Assembly: GCF_002847305.1 (NCBI RefSeq)
Contig: NZ_CP025408.1
Location: 1,819,001 to 1,883,000 of the forward strand
DNA length: 64,000 nucleotides
Direction: 5' to 3'
DNA from: Paracoccus tegillarcae
GTDB taxonomy: Bacteria; Pseudomonadota; Alphaproteobacteria; Rhodobacterales; Rhodobacteraceae
The notes beneath the pieces are model-generated. The model did not search any database, was not told where the DNA came from, and saw only the letters and a program-made list of their open reading frames with translations. How positions within the stretch are numbered: position 1 is the stretch's first letter; every line of letters begins with the position of its first letter. The position numbers were made by a program, and so were the translations under genes. Of this stretch, positions 16,713-24,158 are shown piece after piece.

Positions 16713-17360
16713 CTAAAACGGTGCCGTTGCGCTGAAATTAACCGCCACGCCGCTGTCAGGATGTTTCACCCGCAAGCTTTCGGCATGCAGCATCAGCCGC
16801 GGATGATCCGCCGCCGCGCCCGTCGCATATAACGGATCGCCAAGGATCGCGTGCCCGATCTCGGCCATATGCACCCGCAACTGATGCGTGCGCCCGGTCA
16901 GTGGAAACAGCCGCACGCGGCTTTCCTGATCATTGGCTTTCATCACCCGCCAATCGGTCTGCGCGGGCTTGCCCTGCTGGTGATCGACCATCTGGCGCGG
17001 GCGGTTGGGCCAGTCCACGATCAGCGGCAGATCGACCGTTCCGGTCTTGGGTTCCAGCCGTCCGGCGACGCGGGCGACATAGATTTTCCTGGTCTTTCGA
17101 TCCTCGAACTGCTTGGACAGCTTGCGCTGCGCATGGGGCGTCAGGCCAAAGATCATCACGCCGGACGTGTCCTGATCCAGCCGATGCACCAGCAGGATCG
17201 TCGGAAAGGCTCCGCGCAGGCGCTCGATCAGGCAATCGGCCTTGTCCGGGCCTTTTCCGGGCACCGACAGCAGACCAGCGGGCTTGTTCACCACCAGAAT
17301 TTCATGGTCGGCATGGATCACATCAAGCGGGTCGGTGGGCGGATCGTAGCTCTGGTTCAC
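16713..17360 (-). CDS. RluA-family rRNA/tRNA pseudouridine synthase
   Basis: The protein converts specific uridines in RNA to pseudouridine. The 215-residue product contains VIHADHEILVVNKPAGLLSV, the catalytic motif LLVHRLDQDTSGVMIFGL (the Asp of HRLDxxTSG is the nucleophile), and the later GRTHQLRVHMAEIGHAILGD and PRLMLHAESLRVKHP, all typical of RluA. There is no S4 domain, as in RluA itself. I place the start at GTG 17360, where GTGA overlaps the stop of the LysE-type gene by 4 bases; further upstream the frame is non-homologous. The 239-base gap to the isochorismatase-like gene holds no recognisable gene. Confidence 0.9.
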   Translation of the reverse strand: MNQSYDPPTDPLDVIHADHEILVVNKPAGLLSVPGKGPDKADCLIERLRGAFPTILLVHRLDQDTSGVMIFGLTPHAQRKLSKQFEDRKTRKIYVARVAGRLEPKTGTVDLPLIVDWPNRPRQMVDHQQGKPAQTDWRVMKANDQESRVRLFPLTGRTHQLRVHMAEIGHAILGDPLYATGAAADHPRLMLHAESLRVKHPDSGVAVNFSATAPF

Positions 17361-17995
17361 TTGACCACCAGACGCACCGCCAGCGCGGCAAACATCACAG
17401 CCGCGATCTTGTTGACCAGCCCGAGCCGGCGTCCCAGCATCTGCCCGGCATAGCCCGCAACGATGCCGTAACCCATGGTGACCAGCGTGCCCGTGAAGGC
17501 AAAGATCAGGCCCAGCCCCAGGATCTGCTGCCAGATCGGGCCATAGGCCGGGCTGGTGAATTGCGGCAGGAACGCCAGCAAAAACAGCACCGGCTTTGGG
17601 TTCAGGATGTTCGACAAGGCGCCGCGCCGGATGATGTTCCAAGGCCTGCGCGAGCCGCGCGCCTCGGGCTCGACCGGCCCCGCGGCCCAGCTTTTCCATG
17701 CCAGCCACAGCAGATAGGCCGCGCCGATATATTTGATCGCACGCAAAGCCTCGGGATGGGCGGCGACGATGGCGCCCAGCCCGACAGTTGCCAGCGTCAG
17801 ATGAAACAGCACGCCCAGCCCGACACCAAATCCCGCCAGTGCACCCGCGCGCGGTCCACCCTGTATGCCGCAGGCGCTGGAAAAGAACACGTCTTGCCCC
17901 GGCGCGAAATTCAGCACCAGGCCGCCGGCGATAAAGGCCATCAACTGCGGCAGCGGGATATTGGCGATCGTGTCCCAGATCATGGTTTGTCGCAC
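17357..17995 (-). CDS. LysE/RhtB-family amino-acid exporter
   Basis: The 212-residue inner-membrane protein has about six hydrophobic segments and LysE-family landmarks: LVLNFAPGQDVFFSSACGIQ near the start (the GP[GN]-like turn), GAAYLLWLAWKSW at the end of helix three, and RRGALSNILNPKPVLFLLAF in the second half. Such proteins export amino acids or homoserine lactones by proton exchange. The start is uncertain: GTG 17995 has AAGGA three bases before it, while ATG 17983 gives a shorter protein. It overlaps the pseudouridine synthase gene by 4 bases. Confidence 0.87.
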   Translation of the reverse strand: MRQTMIWDTIANIPLPQLMAFIAGGLVLNFAPGQDVFFSSACGIQGGPRAGALAGFGVGLGVLFHLTLATVGLGAIVAAHPEALRAIKYIGAAYLLWLAWKSWAAGPVEPEARGSRRPWNIIRRGALSNILNPKPVLFLLAFLPQFTSPAYGPIWQQILGLGLIFAFTGTLVTMGYGIVAGYAGQMLGRRLGLVNKIAAVMFAALAVRLVVK

Positions 17996-18029
17996 TTGTC
18001 CTTGGTTTCAGGATCGTATGGCGGGCATC

Positions 18030-18419
18030 TTATTGCGGGCGTTGCGGCAGTCCATCCGCGATCTGATAATAGTCGCCCTTGTCGGCGACAAAGATATGGC
18101 CGGTCAGCGCCAGCCCGGTCGGATTGTCCAGCGCACCGGGCGAGAACGAGACGGTATCGCGGCCAAGCGGCCGCCAGAACAGAACCGATCCACAATTGCT
18201 GCAAAAACCGCGCTCAGCCTCGGATGAAGAGGCGAACCAGCGCACCGGGCCGGCGATCCTGGGCTGTTCGAGGTGAAACGAGGCCCAGACATGGCCCGAC
18301 CACTTTCGGCACTGGCCGCAGTGGCAGGCGGTCACATCGGAACTGCCGGGTTGCCCGGAAAACCGAACCTCACCGCACAGGCAGGCGCCCCGGACCTCAG
18401 ATTTCGCCGAATGTGTCAC
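18030..18419 (-). CDS. GFA/CENP-V-family zinc protein
   Basis: The 129-residue protein has the cysteine set of the GFA fold: ACLCGEVRFSG, TACHCGQCRKWSG and GFCSNCGSVLFWRP, which bind two zinc ions. The family was named after a glutathione-dependent formaldehyde-activating enzyme, but most members have no proven reaction. I choose GTG 18419, preceded by GGGGGG at eight bases, which overlaps the fRMsr gene by 23 bases. ATG 18446 would give nine more residues. It sits with a methionine-sulfoxide reductase, consistent with a role in thiol or electrophile stress, but this is weak evidence. Confidence 0.83.
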   Translation of the reverse strand: MTHSAKSEVRGACLCGEVRFSGQPGSSDVTACHCGQCRKWSGHVWASFHLEQPRIAGPVRWFASSSEAERGFCSNCGSVLFWRPLGRDTVSFSPGALDNPTGLALTGHIFVADKGDYYQIADGLPQRPQ

Positions 18420-18849
18420 CCAGAATGCCCCCCAGCCTGTCCGCATCTTCTGTGGTGAAAGCGTCGGGCAGATTGCTGTCGATGTCCAGCACACCGATCA
18501 GCCGCCCATCCTTGCCCCGGACCGGCAGCACGATTTCCGACCGGGTGCTGCTGGCACAGGCGATGTGGCCCGGAAAGGCATCGACATCCGCGACCATTTG
18601 CACCGCACCGGTGCGTGCGGCGGCACCGCAGACCCCGCGAGAGAACGGAATGACCAGACAGCCGTGACCGCCTTGATAGGGTCCGATCTTCAGCAATTCG
18701 GGCGCGACAACGCGGTAAAATCCGGTCCAGTCGAAACGGTCATCGGATTGGTGGATTTCGCAGGCCAGCGTGGCCATCAGCGCGACCTCGTCGGTCTCGC
18801 CCTCGGTCAGGGCCCTGATGCGGGCCGCTAATGCGTCATAATCGATCAT
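18397..18849 (-). CDS. Free methionine-(R)-sulfoxide reductase (GAF-domain fRMsr)
   Basis: fRMsr reduces free L-methionine-(R)-sulfoxide. The 150-residue single GAF domain shows IHQSDDRFDWTGFYRVVAPE, GPYQGGHGCLVIPFSRGVCG and GHIACASSTRSEIVLPV. The three cysteines are spaced 10 and 24 residues apart, the same spacing as the redox cysteines of known fRMsr enzymes (E. coli 84, 94, 118). The usual Asp after the last of these (HIACD) is Ala here, a small deviation close to the active site. The gene begins 39 bases after the gntR stop. Confidence 0.9.
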   Translation of the reverse strand: MIDYDALAARIRALTEGETDEVALMATLACEIHQSDDRFDWTGFYRVVAPELLKIGPYQGGHGCLVIPFSRGVCGAAARTGAVQMVADVDAFPGHIACASSTRSEIVLPVRGKDGRLIGVLDIDSNLPDAFTTEDADRLGGILGDTFGEI

Positions 18850-18888
18850 CTGGCCTATCTAGGCGGGGCGGGCGCGATGGAAAAGAGC

Positions 18889-19635
18889 CTATGCGCCCAG
18901 ACCGCTATCGGCCATGCGGCCCCGCAACAGATCAAGCTGCTGGCGGTCGGCGCGGGCACGGTGCTTTTGCTGCGCCTCTCGCGCGGCCTCGGCGTCGCGA
19001 TCTGCGAGGGCCTGAACGATGCGCCGGTGTTCGATATTCGATTGTGTGGGCTTGGGGCGCAGCGGCACGATCATCATGCGGGGGCGATATTGCTGACCCC
19101 AATATTCGTCCAGCGTACGCAGCAGGCGGGCATTGCCGCACAGGGCCGCGATCGAGGAATGAAAATCGTCATCCAGATTGGACCATTGCGCGATATCGCC
19201 CGCCTCGGTCAGGCGCTCCATCCGGTCCAGCAGTTGCAGCAGGCCGTCATGTTCCGCGTCAGACAGACCGCGTAAAGCGACCAGTTCGACCGCGCGAATT
19301 TCCAATGCCGAAAGCACATCGAGAATATCGCGCACGTCGCTGAGCGTCAGGTTGAGCACGGTGATGCCATGGCGGGGCCGGATCGAGATCAGGCCCTCTT
19401 CGGCCAGCCGGATCGTGGCCTCGCGAACCGGAGTGCGAGACAGCGACAGCAGCGCCGCCAGTTCGGTTTCCAGCAGGGTGGTGCCCGGCGCCAGCCGCCC
19501 CGTCAGAATGCGATAGCGCAGGTCGTGATAGGCCCGGTCGCGCGCCGGCATGGCGGCGATACCCGACAGGCTGGGTCTGGGTCGCGCAGGCCGGACGGCT
19601 GCGGTCGGTGGTGGGGCGATCCTAGGCCGCGCCAT
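18889..19635 (-). CDS. GntR-family transcriptional regulator (FCD domain), in the denD operon
   Basis: The 248-residue protein has a winged-helix GntR domain (DRAYHDLRYRILTGRLAPGT, then ELAALLSLSRTPVREATIRL and HGITVLNLTLSD). An all-alpha FCD ligand domain follows, with the metal-site histidines in DDDFHSSIAALCGN and IEHRRIVQALADRD. The start ATG 19635 overlaps the end of denD by 14 bases. A proline-rich leader of about 28 residues precedes the DNA-binding domain; a start at Met29 (MPARDRAYHD) is also possible. Co-transcription with denD suggests it senses a four-carbon sugar acid and acts at the palindrome 28 bases upstream of denD. Confidence 0.88.
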   Translation of the reverse strand: MARPRIAPPPTAAVRPARPRPSLSGIAAMPARDRAYHDLRYRILTGRLAPGTTLLETELAALLSLSRTPVREATIRLAEEGLISIRPRHGITVLNLTLSDVRDILDVLSALEIRAVELVALRGLSDAEHDGLLQLLDRMERLTEAGDIAQWSNLDDDFHSSIAALCGNARLLRTLDEYWGQQYRPRMMIVPLRPKPTQSNIEHRRIVQALADRDAEAAREAQQKHRARADRQQLDLLRGRMADSGLGA

Positions 19636-20599
19636 GGCCGGTGTCGCGGATATGGGCGCGGATGATGTCCTGGAAACTCGCGTCGGTGGTAAAGCCCAGC
19701 TCGGTTGCGCGCGCGGCGTTGAAATCGCGCGGCCAGCCAGCAACGATGGCGCGGATGGTGGCGTCGGGTTCGCGCTTGACCAGTGCTGCGGTTTCCGGTC
19801 CCGCCACCTCTTCCAGCGCGGCCAGCATATCGGCGATGGTTACCGACAGGCCCGGCATGGTCAGGCAGCGGCGCGGGCCGACCGGGGCCAGATCCATCGT
19901 TGCCGCATGCAGCAGATAGCCAAGTGCGGAATCGGGGCTGGCGACCCAGTGGCGCACATCGTCATCGACCGGCAGCACGGCGGGTATGCCTGCCAGCGGT
20001 TCACGGATGATGCCCGAGAAAAAGCCCGAGGCCGCCTTGTTCGGTTTGCCCGGCCGCACGACGATGGTGGGCAAGCGGATGCCGATGCCGTCAAAGATGC
20101 CGCGGCGGGAATAGTCGTTCAACAGCAATTCCCCGATCATCTTCTGTGCGCCATAACTGGTCAGCGGCGCGGTGATGAATGTGTCGGTGATGGGCTCTTC
20201 GAATGGTGTGCCAAAGACGGCGATGGATGAGGTATAGACCACGCGCGGGTGATAATCGGGCAGGGCGCGGATGGCTTCGAACAGATGGCGCGTGCCATCC
20301 ATATTGATGCTGTAGCCCTTGTCGAAATCCGCCTCGGCCTCGCCCGAGACGATAGCCGCGAGGTGAAAGATCACGTCGGGCCGTTCAGCGACCTGCGCCT
20401 CTACCGTGGCGCGATCTGCAATGTCGCCCGCGCGGATATCCAGCGACGGACCGTCAGCGGTGGCTTGCAAATCAGCGGGAATCACGTCAAAGGCCGTGAT
20501 CTGATCCACGGCCTCGTTGCCCAGCTTGCCGGTCGTCAGCAGATGCTGCGCCAGTTTGCGGCCGACCATGCCGGCCGCTCCGATAATCAGGATATTCAC
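19622..20599 (-). CDS. denD: D-erythronate dehydrogenase (NAD-dependent epimerase/dehydratase family)
   Basis: DenD oxidises D-erythronate at C2 with NAD, the first step of the known tetronate pathway. The 325-residue protein has the extended-SDR nucleotide motif MNILIIGAAGMVGRKLAQHL, FHLAAIVSGEAEADFDKGY, the catalytic set VVYTSSIAVFG and TSYGAQKMIGELLLNDYSRR, and FFSGIIREPLAGIPAVLPVD, all close to DenD proteins as I know them. The start is GTG 20599 behind GGGGGGAG. OtnK and OtnC homologues, which handle later steps, lie at 57.7-59.6 kb; an OtnI isomerase was not found in the window. Confidence 0.86.
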   Translation of the reverse strand: MNILIIGAAGMVGRKLAQHLLTTGKLGNEAVDQITAFDVIPADLQATADGPSLDIRAGDIADRATVEAQVAERPDVIFHLAAIVSGEAEADFDKGYSINMDGTRHLFEAIRALPDYHPRVVYTSSIAVFGTPFEEPITDTFITAPLTSYGAQKMIGELLLNDYSRRGIFDGIGIRLPTIVVRPGKPNKAASGFFSGIIREPLAGIPAVLPVDDDVRHWVASPDSALGYLLHAATMDLAPVGPRRCLTMPGLSVTIADMLAALEEVAGPETAALVKREPDATIRAIVAGWPRDFNAARATELGFTTDASFQDIIRAHIRDTGHGAA

Positions 20600-20626
20600 T
20601 GAGACTCCCCCCGGTCTTGCGCTCTT

Positions 20627-20636
20627 ATGTATACAT
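20627..20636. promoter_or_regulatory. Palindrome upstream of denD, probable GntR operator
   Basis: ATGTATACAT is a perfect 10-base palindrome 28 bases before the denD start. It shares the GTATAC core with the TGGTATACCA sites elsewhere but has T/A instead of G/C at the outer specific positions, as expected for a different GntR regulator. The likely partner is the gntR gene just after denD. Confidence 0.6.
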
Positions 20637-20656
20637 TATCGGCGCGACTGGGGAAA

Positions 20657-21805
20657 TCAAGGCATGTGCAGCATCCCGCGCGTCGCAAGGTTTCGCATCA
20701 GCGCAGCGGTGCCAAAGCGCCATTCGGGGCATTCGGTCGACAGGGCCACCGTATTGACCAGACTGCCAAGTTTGGGCTCGCTGATGCTGACGCTGTCGCC
20801 GGGATGATGGGTAAAGCCCTGGCCCGGCGCGTCCCGGTCCTGTGTCGGTGCAAACAGCGTGCCCAGATACAGCATGAAGCCGTCGGGGTATTGGTGGTGG
20901 CGACCAAGCGTCTGACCGACAAGATCACTGGGGTCACGGCTGATCTTTGACATCGACGAGCGCCCGTCCAGCACGAAGCCGTCCGTGCCCTCGACCTTCA
21001 GTGTCAGTTCCGCCTGCCGCACGTCATCCAGCGTATAGCCGTCATCGAACAGCCGGATGAACGGGCCGATCGCGGCGCTGGCATTGTTGTCCTTGGCCTT
21101 GCCCAGCAGCAGCGCCGAGCGCCCCTCGATATCGCGCAGGTTCACGTCGTTGCCAAGCGTTGCGCCCTTGATGCGGCCCTGACTGTCGACGGCCAGCACG
21201 ATCTCGGGTTCGGGATTGTTCCAGCGGCTGATCGGATGCAGGCCAACGCGCGCGCCCCAGCCAACCGAGGCCATCGGCTGACATTTGGTGAACACCTCGG
21301 CATCCGGGCCGATCCCGACCTCCAGATATTGCGACCACAGCCCTTCCTCTTGCAGGATCCGCTTGACCTCTGCCGCGCGTTCGGACCCCGGCACGATGCC
21401 CTTGAGATTATCGCCCACCCTTGCGCCGATCCGGCTGCGGATCTCGGCGGCGGCGTCGGGGTCGCCGGCGGCCTGTTCCTCGATCACCCGCTCGACCATC
21501 GATTCGGCAAAGGTCACGCCGCTGGCCTTGATCGCCTGCAGGTCGGCCGGCGATAACAGGCGCAGCGCGTCCGCATCATCCGTGGGCTGTTCCAGCGCGG
21601 CCAGATCGCAGACAGGTTCGCCCGTGACTGTGGCCAGCCATCCGGCGGGGTCGTCCAGTTCCAGCAGGTCGCGCATTGTCGGCACCTTGGGCGTGGTCAC
21701 GTCGATGACCTTGCCGTCGCGCACCAGGACCAGCGCCGGTCCGATCTCTGGCCGCCAGATGCGCCCCACAAACAGCCCGTCCTGAGGCAAATTCAGTTTC
21801 GCCAT
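20657..21805 (-). CDS. FAH-family 2-keto-3-deoxy-pentonate dehydratase (XylX-like)
   Basis: The 382-residue protein belongs to the fumarylacetoacetate-hydrolase superfamily and matches the branch of Caulobacter XylX, which converts 2-keto-3-deoxy-D-xylonate to 2-oxoglutarate semialdehyde. The N-terminal domain reads FVGRIWRPEIGPALVLVRDG. The catalytic domain has FAESMVERVIEEQAAGDPDA, NNPEPEIVLAVDSQGRIKG with the metal-binding Glu pair, TLGNDVNLRDIEGRSALLLG and KAKDNNASAAIGPFIRLFD. The ATG follows GGGGGATATC. It diverges from a beta-hydroxyacid dehydrogenase gene across a 70-base promoter region containing a GntR palindrome. A hydrolase acting on diketo acids is the main alternative. Confidence 0.8.
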   Translation of the reverse strand: MAKLNLPQDGLFVGRIWRPEIGPALVLVRDGKVIDVTTPKVPTMRDLLELDDPAGWLATVTGEPVCDLAALEQPTDDADALRLLSPADLQAIKASGVTFAESMVERVIEEQAAGDPDAAAEIRSRIGARVGDNLKGIVPGSERAAEVKRILQEEGLWSQYLEVGIGPDAEVFTKCQPMASVGWGARVGLHPISRWNNPEPEIVLAVDSQGRIKGATLGNDVNLRDIEGRSALLLGKAKDNNASAAIGPFIRLFDDGYTLDDVRQAELTLKVEGTDGFVLDGRSSMSKISRDPSDLVGQTLGRHHQYPDGFMLYLGTLFAPTQDRDAPGQGFTHHPGDSVSISEPKLGSLVNTVALSTECPEWRFGTAALMRNLATRGMLHMP

Positions 21806-21833
21806 GATATCCCCCACTTGTCTGGCGGCGATT

Positions 21834-21845
21834 ATGGTATACCAT
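21834..21845. promoter_or_regulatory. GntR-type palindrome in a divergent promoter
   Basis: ATGGTATACCAT is a perfect 12-base palindrome, 28 bases from the xylX-like start and 30 bases from the dehydrogenase start. One bound regulator could therefore control both directions. It shares 11 bases with the sites at 4891 and 24106. Confidence 0.68.
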
Positions 21846-21875
21846 TTTTCCGACAGCAAGTCCGGGAGGAAGATG

Positions 21876-22799
21876 ATGGCAGAGAAAGCAAGGATCGGTT
21901 TTATCGGCGTGGGCTATATGGGCCACGGCATGGCCAGGAACCTGATCAAGCAGGGCCACCCGATGCAGGTCATCGGCAACCGCAATCGCCAGCCGGTCGA
22001 GGATCTGCTGGGCCAGGGCGCGACCGAGGCCGCCTCGCCAAAGCAGATGGCGTCCGAGGTGGACATCATCCATCTGTGCCTGCCCAATTCGGTCAGCGTC
22101 GAGGGCGTTATGCGTGGCCCGGACGGCATTCTGGCTGGCGCGCATGAGGGGCTGATCGTGATCGACGCGACGACGGCCGATCCGAACTCGACCATTGCGC
22201 TGGCCGAAGAACTGTCCGCCAAGGGTGCGAAGATGGTCGATGCGCCTTTGGGTCGTACACCGAAAGAGGCGGAAGAAGGCACGCTGGACGCCATGGTCGG
22301 CTGTGATGAGGAGACATTTCAGCAGGTGCTGCCGGTGATCGATTGCTGGGCGGGCAACATCAACCATATCGGGCCGGTCGGATCGGCCCATAAGATGAAG
22401 CTGATCATGAACTTCATTTCGATGGGCTATGCCGCGCTGTTCGCCGAGGCGCTGGTGACGGCGGGTGCTGCGGGGATCAGCCCGCAAACCGTCCAAAAGG
22501 TCATCGGCTCCAGCCGCATGTCGAACGGCTTTTTCGATACCTTCATGTCGGCAGCGGTGGGCCGGGACCGCGAGGCGCACAAGTTCACCATCACCAATGC
22601 CGCCAAGGATCTGCGCTATTGCGCGGCGATGGCGATGCAGTCCGGGATCGCCAATCCCATGGGTGCGGCGATGCGCAACAGCTTTGCCACGGCCGAGGCA
22701 ACAGGGCATGGCGGCGATTACGTGCCGCAGCTTGCCGATATCATGGCGCAGTTGAACGGGCTGGACATGGAAGAACTGGTCACGGCGGGCAAGGGCTGA
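21876..22799 (+). CDS. Beta-hydroxyacid dehydrogenase (3-hydroxyisobutyrate dehydrogenase family)
   Basis: The 307-residue protein shows the family layout: nucleotide-binding IGFIGVGYMGHGMARNLIKQ at the start, the substrate-site segment DAPLGRTPKEAEEGTLDAMV, and the catalytic lysine in PVGSAHKMKLIMNFISMGYA. The second of two adjacent ATG codons (21876) is five bases from GGGAGGA. Family members oxidise 3-hydroxy acids such as 3-hydroxyisobutyrate, tartronate semialdehyde, L-threonate and L-serine analogues. Its place across from the xylX-like gene suggests a sugar acid or a semialdehyde from it. L-threonate (LtnD-like) is possible because otnK and otnC are present, but nothing in the sequence proves it. 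Confidence 0.83.
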   Translation: MAEKARIGFIGVGYMGHGMARNLIKQGHPMQVIGNRNRQPVEDLLGQGATEAASPKQMASEVDIIHLCLPNSVSVEGVMRGPDGILAGAHEGLIVIDATTADPNSTIALAEELSAKGAKMVDAPLGRTPKEAEEGTLDAMVGCDEETFQQVLPVIDCWAGNINHIGPVGSAHKMKLIMNFISMGYAALFAEALVTAGAAGISPQTVQKVIGSSRMSNGFFDTFMSAAVGRDREAHKFTITNAAKDLRYCAAMAMQSGIANPMGAAMRNSFATAEATGHGGDYVPQLADIMAQLNGLDMEELVTAGKG

Positions 22800-22805
22800 T
22801 CAACA

Positions 22806-22834
22806 GCCCCGCCCGCCCATGGGTCAGGCGGGGC
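22806..22834. terminator. Hairpin between convergent genes
   Basis: GCCCCGCC (22806-22813) pairs with GGCGGGGC (22827-22834) between the converging dehydrogenase and lactonase genes. The stem runs into the last codons of the minus-strand gene and has no T-run. It may serve as a bidirectional stop or simply as an mRNA end. Confidence 0.4.
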
Positions 22835-24038
22835 CGGCGCCTTGCGTGGCGGTCGGCACCGCATACAGCGACTGGCTGGCCGCCATGAACAGGATGTTCC
22901 GCTTGGGCCCGCCGAAACAGACATTGCCGCAGACCTCGGGCAGGCGAATGCGGCCCAGCAAGGCGCCTTCGGGCGACCAGCAGGTCACGCCGCTATATCC
23001 GACGGCCCGGCCCGCATTGCTGGAGGCCCACAGGTTGCCATAGACATCGCAGCGCAGCCCGTCGGGCCCGCATTTCACCCCGTCAACCATGCAGTCGGTA
23101 AACACCGTGCCGTTCGAGGCGGTGCCGTCAGCGGCGATGTCAAAGGCAAAGACCTCGCCCTGTCCACCCTCTCCGGTGTCGCCGGGTCCTTTGCCGGTGC
23201 TGGCCACGTAAAGCCGGCTGCCATCGGGCGACAAACACAGTCCGTTCGGGTTCTGCACCTGCGCCTCTTCGATCATTCGGGTAACGGTGCCGTCGGTGCC
23301 GATCCGGTAAACGCCGTGGCCCATCTCGCGGACCGCCTCGCCGATTTCGGGGGGCTGGCCCAGGGTGTTGTCGATCAGCCCGTCCGGGTTCGATGGCCCG
23401 CCGGCGGCGTCCGGTGCACCTTCGTACAACTGCCCGCCATAGGGCGGATCCGTGAACCAGATGCTGCCATCTTCGTGTTCCACCACATCATTGGGCGAAT
23501 TAAACCGCTGGCCTTCGAAACGGTCGGCAAGGATGGTGACCGATCCGTCAAGTTCATAGCGCACGACCCGGCGGGTCAGGTGTTCGCAGGTCAATTGCCG
23601 GCCCTGCCTGTCAAAGCTGTTGCCGTTCGAGTTGTTGGACGGCGCGCGAAACACGCTGACATGGCCATCATCTTCCAGCCAGCGCAGTTGGTGGTTGCTG
23701 GGAATATCGGACCAGACAAGGAATTTGCCGACGCTGTTCCAGGCCGGTCCCTCGGCCCATAGCGCGCCGGTCCATAGCCGCTTGATCGGGGCGTTGGGCT
23801 GGGCAAGCCCGTTGAAAGCGTCATCGACGGCAATGACATCAGGGTCCCAGAAATAGACGTTGGGTTCTGCATCCGGGCCAAAGCTTCGGCGTGGATCGGT
23901 CACGGTCGAATAGGGCTCGGCCGGTGCTGCGACATCCTGCGCATGGGCGGCGCCGACGACCAGCGCCGCGCTGCCAAGGCCGATGGCAGATAGGGATTGG
24001 CGGCGGGTCAGACCCCGCCCGAAAGACGATTGACTCAT
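22824..24038 (-). CDS. Exported SMP-30/gluconolactonase-family lactonase
   Basis: The 404-residue protein is a six-bladed beta-propeller lactonase with a twin-arginine signal (GLTRRQSLSAIGLGSAALVV). Metal-site and family segments are WAEGPAWNSVGKFLVWSDIP, SNNSNGNSFDRQGRQLTCEH, FNSPNDVVEHEDGSIWFTDP, VQNPNGLCLSPDGSRLYVAS and GPDGLRCDVYGNLWASSNAG. It should open an aldonolactone in the periplasm, giving an acid for import. It is divergent from the XylD-like dehydratase gene; the shared promoter holds the TGGTATACCA palindrome. The periplasmic address fits with periplasmic sugar oxidation followed by TRAP uptake. Confidence 0.87.
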   Translation of the reverse strand: MSQSSFGRGLTRRQSLSAIGLGSAALVVGAAHAQDVAAPAEPYSTVTDPRRSFGPDAEPNVYFWDPDVIAVDDAFNGLAQPNAPIKRLWTGALWAEGPAWNSVGKFLVWSDIPSNHQLRWLEDDGHVSVFRAPSNNSNGNSFDRQGRQLTCEHLTRRVVRYELDGSVTILADRFEGQRFNSPNDVVEHEDGSIWFTDPPYGGQLYEGAPDAAGGPSNPDGLIDNTLGQPPEIGEAVREMGHGVYRIGTDGTVTRMIEEAQVQNPNGLCLSPDGSRLYVASTGKGPGDTGEGGQGEVFAFDIAADGTASNGTVFTDCMVDGVKCGPDGLRCDVYGNLWASSNAGRAVGYSGVTCWSPEGALLGRIRLPEVCGNVCFGGPKRNILFMAASQSLYAVPTATQGAGPA

Positions 24039-24105
24039 GATTTCTCTCCCTAGGTGACTGCGGTTCTGCTATAGCGCGGGCTTGCGCTTTACAGACCCCG
24101 CAGAG

Positions 24106-24120
24106 ATGGTATACCAAAAT
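24106..24120. promoter_or_regulatory. GntR-type operator between lactonase and dehydratase genes
   Basis: ATGGTATACCAAAAT, with the palindrome TGGTATACCA at 24107-24116, is identical over 15 bases to the site before the TRAP operon at 4891. It is 43 bases from the dehydratase start and 69 bases from the lactonase start, suited to control both. Confidence 0.68.
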
Positions 24121-24158
24121 TCAGGGTCACGGTAAATCGCCGTATGGTGGAGGGAAGC

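Noticed and set aside
16901..18667. A 588-codon open frame on the plus strand
   Set aside because: It lies antisense to four well-supported minus-strand genes (rluA-type, lysE-type, GFA, fRMsr), is rich in Arg, Pro and Ser as high-GC shadow frames are, and has no recognisable domain.
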